Positions 1-10,473 of a stretch of 64,000 nucleotides of DNA are shown piece after piece (the stretch's first letter is position 1; each line of letters starts with the position of its first letter). The stretch is taken from the NCBI RefSeq assembly GCF_000716715.1, contig NZ_JNYJ01000052.1, positions 10,578 through 74,577 on the forward strand, read 5' to 3'. Below the pieces are notes generated by a model that had not been told where the DNA came from, searched no databases, and saw only the letters and a program-made list of their open reading frames with translations. Origin of the DNA: Dactylosporangium aurantiacum (GTDB taxonomy: Bacteria > Actinomycetota > Actinomycetes > Mycobacteriales > Micromonosporaceae). The translations under genes and the position numbers were made by a program.

Positions 1-1013
1 TCGGCCTCGGCGGATCCGTGTGGTTCCTGCAGGACAACCTGGAGCGGCAGACCGTGGCGCAGCACCGCGACGGCCTCCTCGCCCAGCACGCCCTGGTCTC
101 CCCGGCCGGGCTGCCGCCCGGCGCGGTCGAGGACGCCCGCCGGACCCCGGGCGTGCGGACCGCCACCGCGGTGCGGCGAACCGCCGTCGTCGTGCGGTCC
201 CTCGACGGCGCCGAGACCGTCGGCGCGCAGGCGGTCGACACCACCGACCTGGGGTCCACGATGGACCTGCGGGTCCGCGACGGCGACCTGGCGGACCTGG
301 CGGCCGGCACCCTCGCCGCGTCGTCGGTGCGGGCGTCCACGCACGGCTGGCACGTCGGTGACCCGGTCGAGTGCTGGCTCGGCGACGGTACCCCGGTGCG
401 CCTGACCCTCGTCGCGATCTACGACCGGGGCCTCGGCTTCGGCGACATCACCCTGACCCGGGACACGGTCGCCGGCCACACCGCCCGGGACCTCGACGAC
501 GAGATCCTCATCCGCGCGGACGCCACCGCGGACCTGCCGGCGCTCGCCGCCCGGCACCCCGGCAGCGCGGTCGTCGCCACCGGCGGCCTCACCCGCGGCC
601 TCGCCGCCGACCTCGCCGTCAGCGCCTGGCTCAACCGGCTGCTCGTCGGCGTGATGGTGGGCTACGCCGCGCTCGCCGCCGCCAACACGATGGTCATCGC
701 GGCCCTCGCCCGGCGCCGGGAGCTGGCCGTCCTGCGCCTCGCCGGTGTCACCCGCCGCCAGGCCAGGCGCATGGTCCACGCCGAACAGGCCGGCCTGCTC
801 GGCGTCGCGGTCCTGCTGGGCGCCGCGGTCGCGCTGGTGACCCTGGCGATGGTGGTCAGGTCGGTGACCGGCGAGCCGGTGCCGTACGTGCCGCCGCTGG
901 GCGGCGCCGCCGTCCTGGGCGGGGCGGCGCTGCTTGCCCTGCTCACCACGGTGCTGCCGATCGGCCGGCTGCTGCGCGTGCCGCCGGTCGAACACATCGG
1001 GGTCAAGGAGTAG
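1..1013 (+). CDS. FtsX-like ABC transporter permease, 3' part
   Basis: The reading frame is already open at the left edge, so the N-terminus is missing; about 336 residues remain. A long soluble extracytoplasmic region is followed by three hydrophobic C-terminal segments. After the first of these comes the cytoplasmic stretch RRRELAVLRLAGVTRRQARR, which is typical of the FtsX/MacB permease core, and the protein ends in the usual PPVEHI-type tail. Such permeases work with an ABC ATPase in lipoprotein or drug export, or in cell-envelope signalling; the partner should lie to the left of the window. The gene ends at a strong hairpin shared with the convergent SRPBCC gene. The family call is firm, the substrate unknown. 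Confidence 0.85.
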   Translation, partial: GLGGSVWFLQDNLERQTVAQHRDGLLAQHALVSPAGLPPGAVEDARRTPGVRTATAVRRTAVVVRSLDGAETVGAQAVDTTDLGSTMDLRVRDGDLADLAAGTLAASSVRASTHGWHVGDPVECWLGDGTPVRLTLVAIYDRGLGFGDITLTRDTVAGHTARDLDDEILIRADATADLPALAARHPGSAVVATGGLTRGLAADLAVSAWLNRLLVGVMVGYAALAAANTMVIAALARRRELAVLRLAGVTRRQARRMVHAEQAGLLGVAVLLGAAVALVTLAMVVRSVTGEPVPYVPPLGGAAVLGGAALLALLTTVLPIGRLLRVPPVEHIGVKE

Positions 1014-1041
1014 GCCGCTGCCGACCCGGCACCGGCGCCAC

Positions 1042-1075
1042 CGGGGTGCCCCGGACCTGGGTCCGGGGCACCCCG
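1042..1075. terminator. bidirectional terminator hairpin
   Basis: Perfect 15-bp inverted repeat (1042-1056 and 1061-1075) with a 4-nt loop, placed between the stop codons of two convergent genes (1013 and 1077). No long T tract follows, as is common in high-GC actinomycetes. Confidence 0.75.
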
Positions 1076-1076
1076 C

Positions 1077-1964
1077 TCATGCGTCGACGGCGAACATGCC
1101 CTCGGGGATGCCGGCGATGTGCATCTCGCGCCAGATGGAGCGCCACGCCGGCAGCTCGTGGTAGCGGCGCAGGGCGGCGGCGCCGCTGAGCCAGCCGGCC
1201 CAGCCCGGGTACGGCGGGTGCTCGGGGTCGAAGCCGCTGTGCATCACGGTGAGCCGGGTCTTGCCCTCGGTGCCTTCCAGCTCCCAGCGTTCGGTCATGC
1301 CGTCGGCGAACTCGATCGTCGCCGTGCGGCCCGGCTCGAACTCGACGAACTTGGCGCCGCCGGGGTTCAGGTCGAAGCCGCCCATCGCGAAGCGGCCGCC
1401 CGCGTACGGCTCGATGTCGATGTTGACGCCGGACCAGCGGCGGAAGTGCTCCGCGTGGGTCATCGAGTCGAACACCGCGTCGGGTGCCGCGTCGATGACG
1501 ATCGACGCGCGCAGCTCCCGCGACGTGTAGTCGCACCGCGGGGTCAGCGGGCGGCCGGCGAGGAAGTCGGCGAGGTTGGCGATCGACAGCGTCCAGAACG
1601 TCTGCAGCTCGCCGCGGGCGCCGGCCCGGTCGGACAGGATCTCCTCGAAGGTCGGCAGGTCGGTCTGGCTCAGCGTGACGAGCGTGCCGTCCTCGTCCTC
1701 GTCCAGCTCGAACTGGGTCGTGGTGTCCACGCCGTCGACGGTCCAGGCGAGCCGGATGGTGCGCTCGTCGGCGTGCAGCACCCGCTGGTGCGGCTCGGCG
1801 CCGTCCGGCGTGTAGCGGCCCCAGAACTGGTACGTGCCGGGCAGGTCGACCTCGGCGTGCTCGGCCAGCCAGACGCGCAGCGCGGCGGGGTCGGTGAGCG
1901 CCTCGTACGTGACCTTCAACGGCGCCGGGACAACCGCGCGCAGGCGCAGGTCAAACTCGGTCAT
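1077..1964 (-). CDS. tandem SRPBCC (AHSA1-like) domain protein
   Basis: 295 residues with two START/SRPBCC-like halves, about residues 1-140 and 150-290. Each opens with the family's pattern of a charged strand followed by A(P/D)xxVxxxxTxxxxxxxW (here VTYEALTDPAALRVWL and VFDSMTHAEHFRRWSG). AHSA1-type proteins bind hydrophobic ligands or polyketide-like molecules in the cytoplasm; the ligand cannot be told from sequence. The start overlaps the 3' end of the upstream ArsR-type regulator by 14 nt, so the two are translated as one operon. Pairs of ArsR-type regulator and AHSA1 protein are widespread, and the regulator probably controls this protein's dose. Confidence 0.85.
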   Translation of the reverse strand: MTEFDLRLRAVVPAPLKVTYEALTDPAALRVWLAEHAEVDLPGTYQFWGRYTPDGAEPHQRVLHADERTIRLAWTVDGVDTTTQFELDEDEDGTLVTLSQTDLPTFEEILSDRAGARGELQTFWTLSIANLADFLAGRPLTPRCDYTSRELRASIVIDAAPDAVFDSMTHAEHFRRWSGVNIDIEPYAGGRFAMGGFDLNPGGAKFVEFEPGRTATIEFADGMTERWELEGTEGKTRLTVMHSGFDPEHPPYPGWAGWLSGAAALRRYHELPAWRSIWREMHIAGIPEGMFAVDA

Positions 1965-2514
1965 CGGGATCTCCCTTCGGGTAGCAGGCGACGGTCAGGC
2001 GGAAGGCGTCGCCTTCGGCGCCGCCGTACCGGGTGAACAGCTCCTGCAGCGTCTGCTGCAGCTCGTCGAGAAACGCCTTGCGCTGGTCCGGATGGACCCG
2101 GATGTCGCCGGACACACCGATCGACGGCAGGTCGGGCCGGGTGAGGTCGAGCGCGGCGATGTCCGCCTGCACGTCCTCCATCAGGTCGACCAGGTGGCCG
2201 AGGCTGAGCCGGTCGCGGGCCTGCCGCAGGCCGATCCGACCCACCAGGCTCGGCGAGAGCCAGTACGACCGGCCCTCCGCCTGGTAGATCCCCTCGTGGA
2301 TGCCGCGCACCCGGCGCTCGGCGACCTGCCGCACCAGGCCGGCCTCCAGCATGCGTTTCACGTGGTAGTAGACCCGCTGCGGGGTCTGGTCGAGCTCGAC
2401 CGCCACCTCGGTGCATGACCGGGGCTCGGCGAGCTGCCGCAGCACTTCGATGCGCTGCGGCTTGAGCAGGGCCTCAGCCTGCTCGATCTGGTCGAGGTAG
2501 ACGACGTCTCTCAT
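1951..2514 (-). CDS. ArsR-type winged-helix transcriptional regulator
   Basis: 187 residues. The N-terminal 80 residues form a winged helix: ALLKPQRIEVLRQLAEPRSC, then the recognition region EVAVELDQTPQRVYYHVKRM and the wing LVRQVAERRVRGIHEGIYQA. This is the HTH_20/ArsR-like arrangement used with SRPBCC partners. The C-terminal 100 residues are helical and look like an effector or dimerisation region. No metal-binding Cys cluster is present, so metal sensing is unlikely. It is first in a two-gene operon with the SRPBCC gene. A perfect palindrome lies 15 nt upstream of the start codon and suggests autorepression. Confidence 0.85.
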   Translation of the reverse strand: MRDVVYLDQIEQAEALLKPQRIEVLRQLAEPRSCTEVAVELDQTPQRVYYHVKRMLEAGLVRQVAERRVRGIHEGIYQAEGRSYWLSPSLVGRIGLRQARDRLSLGHLVDLMEDVQADIAALDLTRPDLPSIGVSGDIRVHPDQRKAFLDELQQTLQELFTRYGGAEGDAFRLTVACYPKGDPDDRV

Positions 2515-2528
2515 GGCGAAAACCAGTC

Positions 2529-2538
2529 TTTACGTAAA
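2529..2538. promoter_or_regulatory. TTTACGTAAA palindrome, candidate ArsR-type operator
   Basis: Perfect 10-bp palindrome in an AT-rich pocket directly upstream of the regulator/SRPBCC operon, where the promoter must lie. Position and symmetry fit autoregulation by a dimeric winged-helix protein. Confidence 0.5.
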
Positions 2539-2590
2539 ACAAATTTTTGTCAATCGCTCCACCGGGGCCGGTCCGGCGGGGCCCGCCCGC

Positions 2591-2647
2591 CTCGACCCGG
2601 GCCGGCAGGCGCTGCTCGCCCTGGCTCACCTCCGCAACGGCGACGGG
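2591..2647 (+). pseudogene. IS5-type transposase N-terminal fragment, copy 1
   Basis: On this strand the DNA reads LDPGRQALLALAHLRNGD, a signature of the helix-turn-helix part of actinobacterial IS5-type (DDE_Tnp_4) transposases. In intact family members this is followed by TYARLAAGFG-like sequence; here homology stops right after NGD. A near-identical stretch lies in opposite orientation at 5530-5585 and breaks at the same codon. No terminal repeats or catalytic domain are present, so it is a relic. Confidence 0.6.
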
Positions 2648-2931
2648 CGAAACTCCGCTGTTGCCCACGCCGAGCCACCACGATCGCGCAGCGATCCTCG
2701 CGCCGCACCACGGGGAGACCGGGCCCTACCCACGATGAAATGGCTCGATGATCCGGATAGGGCGGACACCGCACAAACCGCCAGACGCGCGCCAGCCGCC
2801 GCCCACACGACCTCGTCGACGCAGCGGCCAGGGATTGCCCGACTCTGCGATGACCTTGTCCGCGGCCTCGCGCGTTGCGGCTACACACTTGAGTAATCGC
2901 CCTCCATCATCCAGCAACGCATTTTCGCCGA

Positions 2932-2947
2932 TCAATCAATTGATTGA
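2932..2947. promoter_or_regulatory. 16-bp perfect palindrome TCAATCAATTGATTGA
   Basis: A perfect dyad of AT-rich sequence 40 nt upstream of the start codon of the secreted protein gene at 2987. In DNA this GC-rich such a palindrome is unlikely by chance, and it sits where a repressor would block a promoter. No regulator is encoded next to it. Confidence 0.5.
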
Positions 2948-2986
2948 ATAGATTAGATCCCTATTCGTCATTCACGGGGAGGCGAG

Positions 2987-3676
2987 ATGGCGTTGCTCCG
3001 GGCTGCCCAGAAGGCGGCAACGGCAAGGAATCTCCTGACGGCCAGCATGGCAGTACTGACGCTACTCGGGGGTTCACTGGCGGCACCCGCTGCGGCGGCC
3101 GCGGCAGTCGGCAGGTCGCCGGCGCAGGCACCGAGCGCACCGGCGCCGGGTGAGGCGACCATGAAGCTGGTCGGCTTTGACGAAGCGGCCGCCAAGGCCA
3201 ACGGCCTGGAGATCGTGACGCTGCCGGACGGGGCTCAGGCAGCGGTGCCGGCCGCGAAGGCCGCCGCGGCCCGGGCGGGCACCTACCGGCCCACGAAGGG
3301 CGTGTTGCCGGCGAAGTCGGCGAGCACCGACTACGCCGAGATCACCGGCGACTGCGGCACGTCGTGGGTCGATCTCACCCCGACCGGCTACGCCTGGGCG
3401 GTCCTGACGTCGGGTGTTCGACTGCATCCGGAGGCAGGCTCGCCGTGGGACGTCCATTGGACCATCGAGATCAAGGACAGGGGCGGTCGCTCGGCGCCCT
3501 ACTTCGATGAGTACGACGGCTTCACCGGCTCGTTCTCGTGGACGATGTACGGCGTCGACGTGCACCTGACGGTCGGGCCCGCTACAGCGCAGGTCACGTA
3601 CGGCAGCTTCATCATCACCTCCGATGCCTGGGTCTGCTATTCCTACGGACCCAAAACGTCAACGAACATCTATTGA
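2987..3676 (+). CDS. secreted hypothetical protein
   Basis: 229 residues. The start is fixed by the ribosome site GGGGAGGCG just upstream of the ATG. An N-terminal signal peptide is visible: basic start, hydrophobic core ASMAVLTLLGGSLAA, Ala-rich cleavage zone ending near residue 40. The mature part has a Pro/Ala-rich segment, then a C-terminal domain rich in aromatic residues (repeated W, Y, F) with two Cys that could form a disulfide (CGTSW and WVCYSYG). I do not recognise the domain; the look is of a small extracellular beta-rich protein. It is followed by a strong terminator and stands alone transcriptionally. Confidence 0.75.
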   Translation: MALLRAAQKAATARNLLTASMAVLTLLGGSLAAPAAAAAAVGRSPAQAPSAPAPGEATMKLVGFDEAAAKANGLEIVTLPDGAQAAVPAAKAAAARAGTYRPTKGVLPAKSASTDYAEITGDCGTSWVDLTPTGYAWAVLTSGVRLHPEAGSPWDVHWTIEIKDRGGRSAPYFDEYDGFTGSFSWTMYGVDVHLTVGPATAQVTYGSFIITSDAWVCYSYGPKTSTNIY

Positions 3677-3682
3677 TGTGGA

Positions 3683-3724
3683 GCGCGATCCGGGCACCGC
3701 TGGACGTCGGTGCCCGGATCGCGC
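3683..3724. terminator. terminator hairpin
   Basis: Perfect 16-bp stem (3683-3698 with 3709-3724) and 10-nt loop, 7 nt after the stop of the secreted protein gene. It also argues against an upstream GTG start at 3710 for the next gene, because that codon would sit inside the stem. Confidence 0.75.
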
Positions 3725-3766
3725 CGCGATGGCAGAATGAACCAGGCACGTAGGGAGGCGCGGGCG

Positions 3767-4813
3767 ATGCGTTTTGACGAGTTCCGCAACGCGAGTGACC
3801 TGCACGCAGCCCAGACCGAACGGATCAGGCAGGCGCTCGAAGGCAGCGACCTGGGGGTCGTCGCGGTGTCCGAGGCGACCCGCCCCGCTGAGCCGCAGTT
3901 CGGTGGCCTGCATCGAGGCAATGGAGCGGTGCTGGGCGTGGAGATCGTCCACGACGCTGACAACGTCCGGGTCGTGGTGGACACCGCGCGGCAGTTCGGG
4001 AACCGGCCGCTGCGGTGGATGGTGGAGCATCAGTTGCGCCGGGCCGGTGAGCGGTTCTCCACCCAGGACTGGAGCGAGGGTGACGCCACGGTGATCGTCG
4101 ACGGTGCGCCGGTCGCGGGCCGGATCGTTCGGGCCGGGCAGCGGTGGTGGGCCGCCCGTTGTCGACTGGGTGACCTGGAGATCAGTGTCGGCGCCCAGGA
4201 CTGGCACCCCGACGTCATCGCCGTGGAGACCGTCGCCGACGTGGTGGCGATGCTGGCCCGACTCCAGCCACCGGCTCCCCGCGGCAGCGCGGGGGCGCCC
4301 AGGCCGGCGGGCGAACCCGGGACGGCCGGCGAGCCCGTCCCGGATCAGCTGCGCCGAGAACCGCACCGGGCGCTCGTGGACATGGTTCTCGCGGCCACGG
4401 CGGAGCACGCCGCGTGGCTCGCCGACGGTGGCGTGCTGCCCGACCTGCCGCGGCACTGGGGGACCCTGTGGCACGCCGCAGTGCGCCGCCACATCGAACT
4501 GACCGACGAGCCGGAGCCGGCCGCCGAGGAGTCGGTGCGTCGCATCGTGGACGAGCTGGCCAACCTGCACCGCAACGCGGTCTGGTTCCGGGAGAGCCCG
4601 GCACTGCGCGAGCGGGCGATCGACGAGACCCTGCTGCACGGCACGGGCCTGAGCCACGCCGTGCCCAGCCGACCCGCTCACCTCGCCTGGCGACAGCTGC
4701 GCAACAGCGCCGAGCAGGACCCGCAGGCCTACCACACCGTCCACGAAGGTTGGCTCGCTGCGTGGGCCGACTGGGCAGGAGGTCAGGAGGCGCGGCCGCA
4801 CACCGGCCACTGA
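3767..4813 (+). CDS. hypothetical protein, cytoplasmic
   Basis: 348 residues from the ATG at 3767, chosen because AGGGAGG lies 8 nt upstream; the upstream in-frame GTG lies in the preceding terminator. No signal peptide or membrane segment. Residues 1-165 are mixed alpha/beta with WSEGDATVIVDGAPVAGRIV. A Pro/Gly-rich linker follows around 180-205. The C-terminal part (about 210-345) is helical with several Trp and Arg. I recognise no known domain. It lies between the two inverted transposase fragments, so it may have arrived with mobile DNA or may simply be lineage-specific. Confidence 0.7.
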   Translation: MRFDEFRNASDLHAAQTERIRQALEGSDLGVVAVSEATRPAEPQFGGLHRGNGAVLGVEIVHDADNVRVVVDTARQFGNRPLRWMVEHQLRRAGERFSTQDWSEGDATVIVDGAPVAGRIVRAGQRWWAARCRLGDLEISVGAQDWHPDVIAVETVADVVAMLARLQPPAPRGSAGAPRPAGEPGTAGEPVPDQLRREPHRALVDMVLAATAEHAAWLADGGVLPDLPRHWGTLWHAAVRRHIELTDEPEPAAEESVRRIVDELANLHRNAVWFRESPALRERAIDETLLHGTGLSHAVPSRPAHLAWRQLRNSAEQDPQAYHTVHEGWLAAWADWAGGQEARPHTGH

Positions 4814-5854
4814 TCGTTCCGCTTCACCAGCGGGAACGTGTGCCGCTCGGTGAAGGCCGCTGTCAACGTCAGCACGAGGACGCCATCGGCGATTGCCGAC
4901 CCACGGCGTCAGGGCAGGGCCGGCGTCGCGGCATTCCCAGCGGATGCGGAGCCGTCTCATGCCGTGGTACCAGGCGATGGTCCGGCATTCCGCCTGGGTC
5001 GGCATCACCTCAGCCGAGTTCGGCTGGGCGTCCGCCGGCGACCACTGTTCCGGCTTGCAGAACCCGACCCGCAGCGGCGTCTCGGGGCAGCACCGGCGCG
5101 CCGACCAGCGGCGTACTGCCGGCGGTCTTTCCGGAAGCCCGCGCCGCCCGCCCAACGGCTGTGGGTCGCCGGGACGGCCGCGGCACTGTCCGCCGGCAGA
5201 GGGAAGCCGCCACGGCCAACGCCACCGCTGCACGCTGACAGAGGTGCCGGCTCGTTTCAAGGGCGTCGCGGTTCCGCTCGGCGATTGCCGCATGACTGAG
5301 CCGCGATCGTGGGTTCACATCGCCGGTATGTCCACCCACCCGGGTCACGTAACCACCGCGAGGCGGGCTGAGACCGTTCCGGAACGTTGGCGGCCGCTGA
5401 ACCGCGAGGCGGCACGGACATCCGCACTGTGGCCGATCTACCCGGTCCAGGTCCGACTGGTTGGCCGCACCTGACTTCATGCGGTCCGCCAAGAGGGCAG
5501 TGGCCCCGGCGGGGCGGGTGGAGACGTCGCCGTTACGGAGGTGCGCGAGAGCGAGCAGCGCCTGCCGGGCCGGGTCGAGGTGCCGCCATCGGATCAATGC
5601 CCGGTCGACCGCTGTCCTACCTGCAGCCTCGCCCTCATCGATCCCCGCGCCTGGCACACCCGCCCCGAGCTGCCAGACCAGCTTGAACATGGCTCATTCT
5701 TTCGAAACCCGGAATGTGTTATCCCGAGCCGTTCGATTTGGTCGTGGAAATACGGAAGCGAAACATTTCCGAAAAGTCTTGCTCGGGTCGGACATGCGGG
5801 AGAGTATCGGCGCTCACAAATGGGTTCATCGATGATCGGAAGGGGGAGACGAAG
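4814..5854. other. gene-poor region with transposase relic
   Basis: About 1 kb with no convincing gene. Several long overlapping frames exist on both strands, but their residue use is extremely Arg/Pro/Gly-rich, as in random GC-rich DNA. The recognisable content is the inverted IS5-type fragment at 5530-5585, and an AT-richer stretch after 5690 that should hold the cutinase promoter. An imperfect hairpin just after 4813 could terminate the preceding gene. Confidence 0.55.
5530..5585 (-). pseudogene. IS5-type transposase N-terminal fragment, copy 2 (inverted)
   Basis: The minus strand reads RWRHLDPARQALLALAHLRN followed by GD, the same transposase helix-turn-helix segment as at 2591-2647, in opposite orientation. 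About 55 bp are shared with only a few mismatches, then both copies diverge right after the NGD codons. No catalytic DDE domain follows. Confidence 0.6.
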
Positions 5855-8600
<2,746 letters not shown>

Positions 8601-9068
8601 CTACTCCTCGCCACTCCGGCTGGCCGGGCCGGTGTGCAGCGCCCGGATCCGCGCGGCACGGTCGGCGTCCGCTCGGGCCTCGCGGTGGTTGCCGAGCCTG
8701 TCGAGCAGCCCGGCCCGCACGTCGAGCGCCAGCGCGAGCGGCGACGAGGGCACCCCGTCGTTGACGGCCCGCTCCTGCCACCCGTCGACCACCTCGTCGA
8801 CGAGCCGCAGCGCGCGGGCCGGCTGCCGGGCCCGTTGCCACCCGCGGGCCTCGGCGAGCACGGTGTCGAGCAGGGCCGGCGTCGGCGCGGCCGCCGAGTT
8901 CTTGACCGAGCGTGAGGTCGAGGGCGGCGGAGTTCGAGCGGGCGCACGCGGGGTAGCAAGGAAAGCGCGGCTCCTCGCCGGCCAGTAACGGTCGAGACAG
9001 CGGGCGCCCTCCGCGTTCCAAGTGTGCAGAGTGTTTCCGTAGGGGCCAGAAAAGTTGCTGGGCGCCAC
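8601..9068 (-). pseudogene. TPR-protein C-terminal fragment
   Basis: The minus strand from about 8893 down to the stop at 8601 reads like the end of a tetratricopeptide protein: LLDTVLAEARGWQRARQPAR, later LALDVRAGLLDRLGNHREAR, with two helix-turn-helix-repeat units. Upstream of 8895 the frame loses this character and becomes compositionally random, so the N-terminal part is gone. A hairpin lies just past the stop, which supports a true gene end. Could be a remnant of a TPR-containing regulator; its function is lost or unknown. Confidence 0.4.
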
Positions 9069-9153
9069 CCGGAAGGCGGCCAGCCCGATCGACCGCCACG
9101 CCGGGACAACCTGGTCCCGGTCGTCAGCGGCGGGAGCGGCCCGCCCCTCGGTT

Positions 9154-10344
9154 TCAGGCGGGGGTGACCGCCACCGGGAGCTTCGTCGGGGCCAGCATCA
9201 CCCACGGGTTGCGGAACACCGCCGCACCGGTGTCGACGGTGATCGTGCGGTACCGGCGCAGCAGCAGCTCCATCGCGATCCGCGCCTCCAGGCGGGCCAG
9301 CGGCGCGCCGATGCAGAAGTGGATGCCGTGCCCGAACGTCAGGTGCGGGTTCGGGCTGCGCCCGATGTCGAAGCGGGCCGGGTCGGCGAAGACCCGGGGG
9401 TCGCGGTTGGCGGCGGCGAGCCAGGCGACGACGACGTCACCGGCCGGCACGGTCATCCCGCCGACGGTGGTGTCGGTGGTGGCCCGCCGCGCCAGGCGCG
9501 GGAACGGGGTGCGCAGGCGCAGCACCTCCTCGATCGCGTCCGGCAGCAGGCCCGGGTCGGCCCGCAGCCGCGCGGCGGCGTCGGGGTGCCGGTCGAGGGT
9601 GGCGACCGTGTTGCCCAGGGTCGCCGTCGTGGTGATGTGCCCGGCGAGCAGCAGCAGCCCGACGAAGCCGATGATCTCCTCGTCGTCGAGGCGTTCGCCG
9701 TCGGCCTCCGCGTGGACCAGGCCGCTGGTGAGGTCGTCGCCGGGGGCCGCGCGCCGCGCCCGGACGTGCCGCAGCAGGTACTCGTTCATCTCCCGCAGCA
9801 CCGGTGCGATCGTGCGGACCGCGTCGTCGTCCATCATCCGCGCGAGGGGCTCGTCCGGGCCCGCCTGCGGCCGCTCGAACAGCGCGTCGGCCCAGCGGCG
9901 GAACACCGTCCGGTCCGCGGCCGGGATGCCGAGCAGCTCGGCGATGACGATCACGGGCAGCGGGTAGGCCAGGTCGTCGATCAGGTCGAACCGCCCCGCG
10001 TCGGCGACCTCGTCGAGCAGCTCCCCGGTGACCGTGGTGATCCGCGGGGCCAGGCCGGCCACGACCCGCGGGGTGAACGCCCGGCTCACCAGCCTGCGCA
10101 GCGTGTCGTGCCGGGGCGGGTCCAGCTGGACGAAGTTGCCGCGCCGGAACAGCTCCAGATCGTCCTGGCGGGGCAGCAGGTCACCCAGGTCGGAGGAGAA
10201 CCGTTGCGGGTCGCCGAGGACCGCGGTGACCTCGGGGTGGCCGAGCACCAGCCAGGCGCGTTGCCGCTCGTCGTAGTGCACGACGCCGGTGCGGCGCGCG
10301 TCCTCCAGCCAGGTGAACAGGTCCGGCAGGGTGCGGGTCGTCAT
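9154..10344 (-). CDS. cytochrome P450
   Basis: 396 residues, usual length for a soluble bacterial class I P450. The I-helix is LLLLAGHITTTATLGN (residues 231-246), where the acidic residue of the common AGxET motif is Ile. ExxR is E273-R276, and the heme loop FGHGIHFCIGAPLAR carries the iron ligand Cys344. The PERF-like region is DPARFDIGRS. It needs ferredoxin and ferredoxin reductase, neither of which is encoded here. The replaced acid-alcohol pair may change oxygen activation, as in some macrolide P450s. It is divergent from the glutamate decarboxylase gene with 129 bp between. The substrate cannot be predicted. Confidence 0.93.
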   Translation of the reverse strand: MTTRTLPDLFTWLEDARRTGVVHYDERQRAWLVLGHPEVTAVLGDPQRFSSDLGDLLPRQDDLELFRRGNFVQLDPPRHDTLRRLVSRAFTPRVVAGLAPRITTVTGELLDEVADAGRFDLIDDLAYPLPVIVIAELLGIPAADRTVFRRWADALFERPQAGPDEPLARMMDDDAVRTIAPVLREMNEYLLRHVRARRAAPGDDLTSGLVHAEADGERLDDEEIIGFVGLLLLAGHITTTATLGNTVATLDRHPDAAARLRADPGLLPDAIEEVLRLRTPFPRLARRATTDTTVGGMTVPAGDVVVAWLAAANRDPRVFADPARFDIGRSPNPHLTFGHGIHFCIGAPLARLEARIAMELLLRRYRTITVDTGAAVFRNPWVMLAPTKLPVAVTPA

Positions 10345-10473
10345 CGCCGATCACTCCCTCAGGGGTCGCCGGCGGCGGGCTACCCGCCGGGCGGGTTCCC
10401 AAACGATCGCCGTGTCACCGCGCCGGCATCGGGTAGTCGCTGCCGGGCCGACGACTGACAGGACGGTGTGACG

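Larger units (their letters stand above)
2515..2986. other. lower-GC intergenic region with transposase fragment
   Basis: About 470 bp without an intact gene. It holds the operon promoter at its left end, a transposase fragment at 2591-2647, and an AT-rich promoter region with a 16-bp palindrome before the next gene. The composition is visibly less GC-rich than the surroundings. Confidence 0.6.

Noticed and set aside
3710..3766. Upstream GTG start (3710) for the hypothetical gene at 3767
   Set aside because: The codon lies in the stem of a terminator, while AGGGAGG stands at correct distance from the ATG at 3767.
4838..5690. Long overlapping frames on both strands between the hypothetical gene and the cutinase
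   Set aside because: Extreme Arg/Pro/Gly content, no domain and no ribosome sites. Only the short transposase fragment within them is recognisable.
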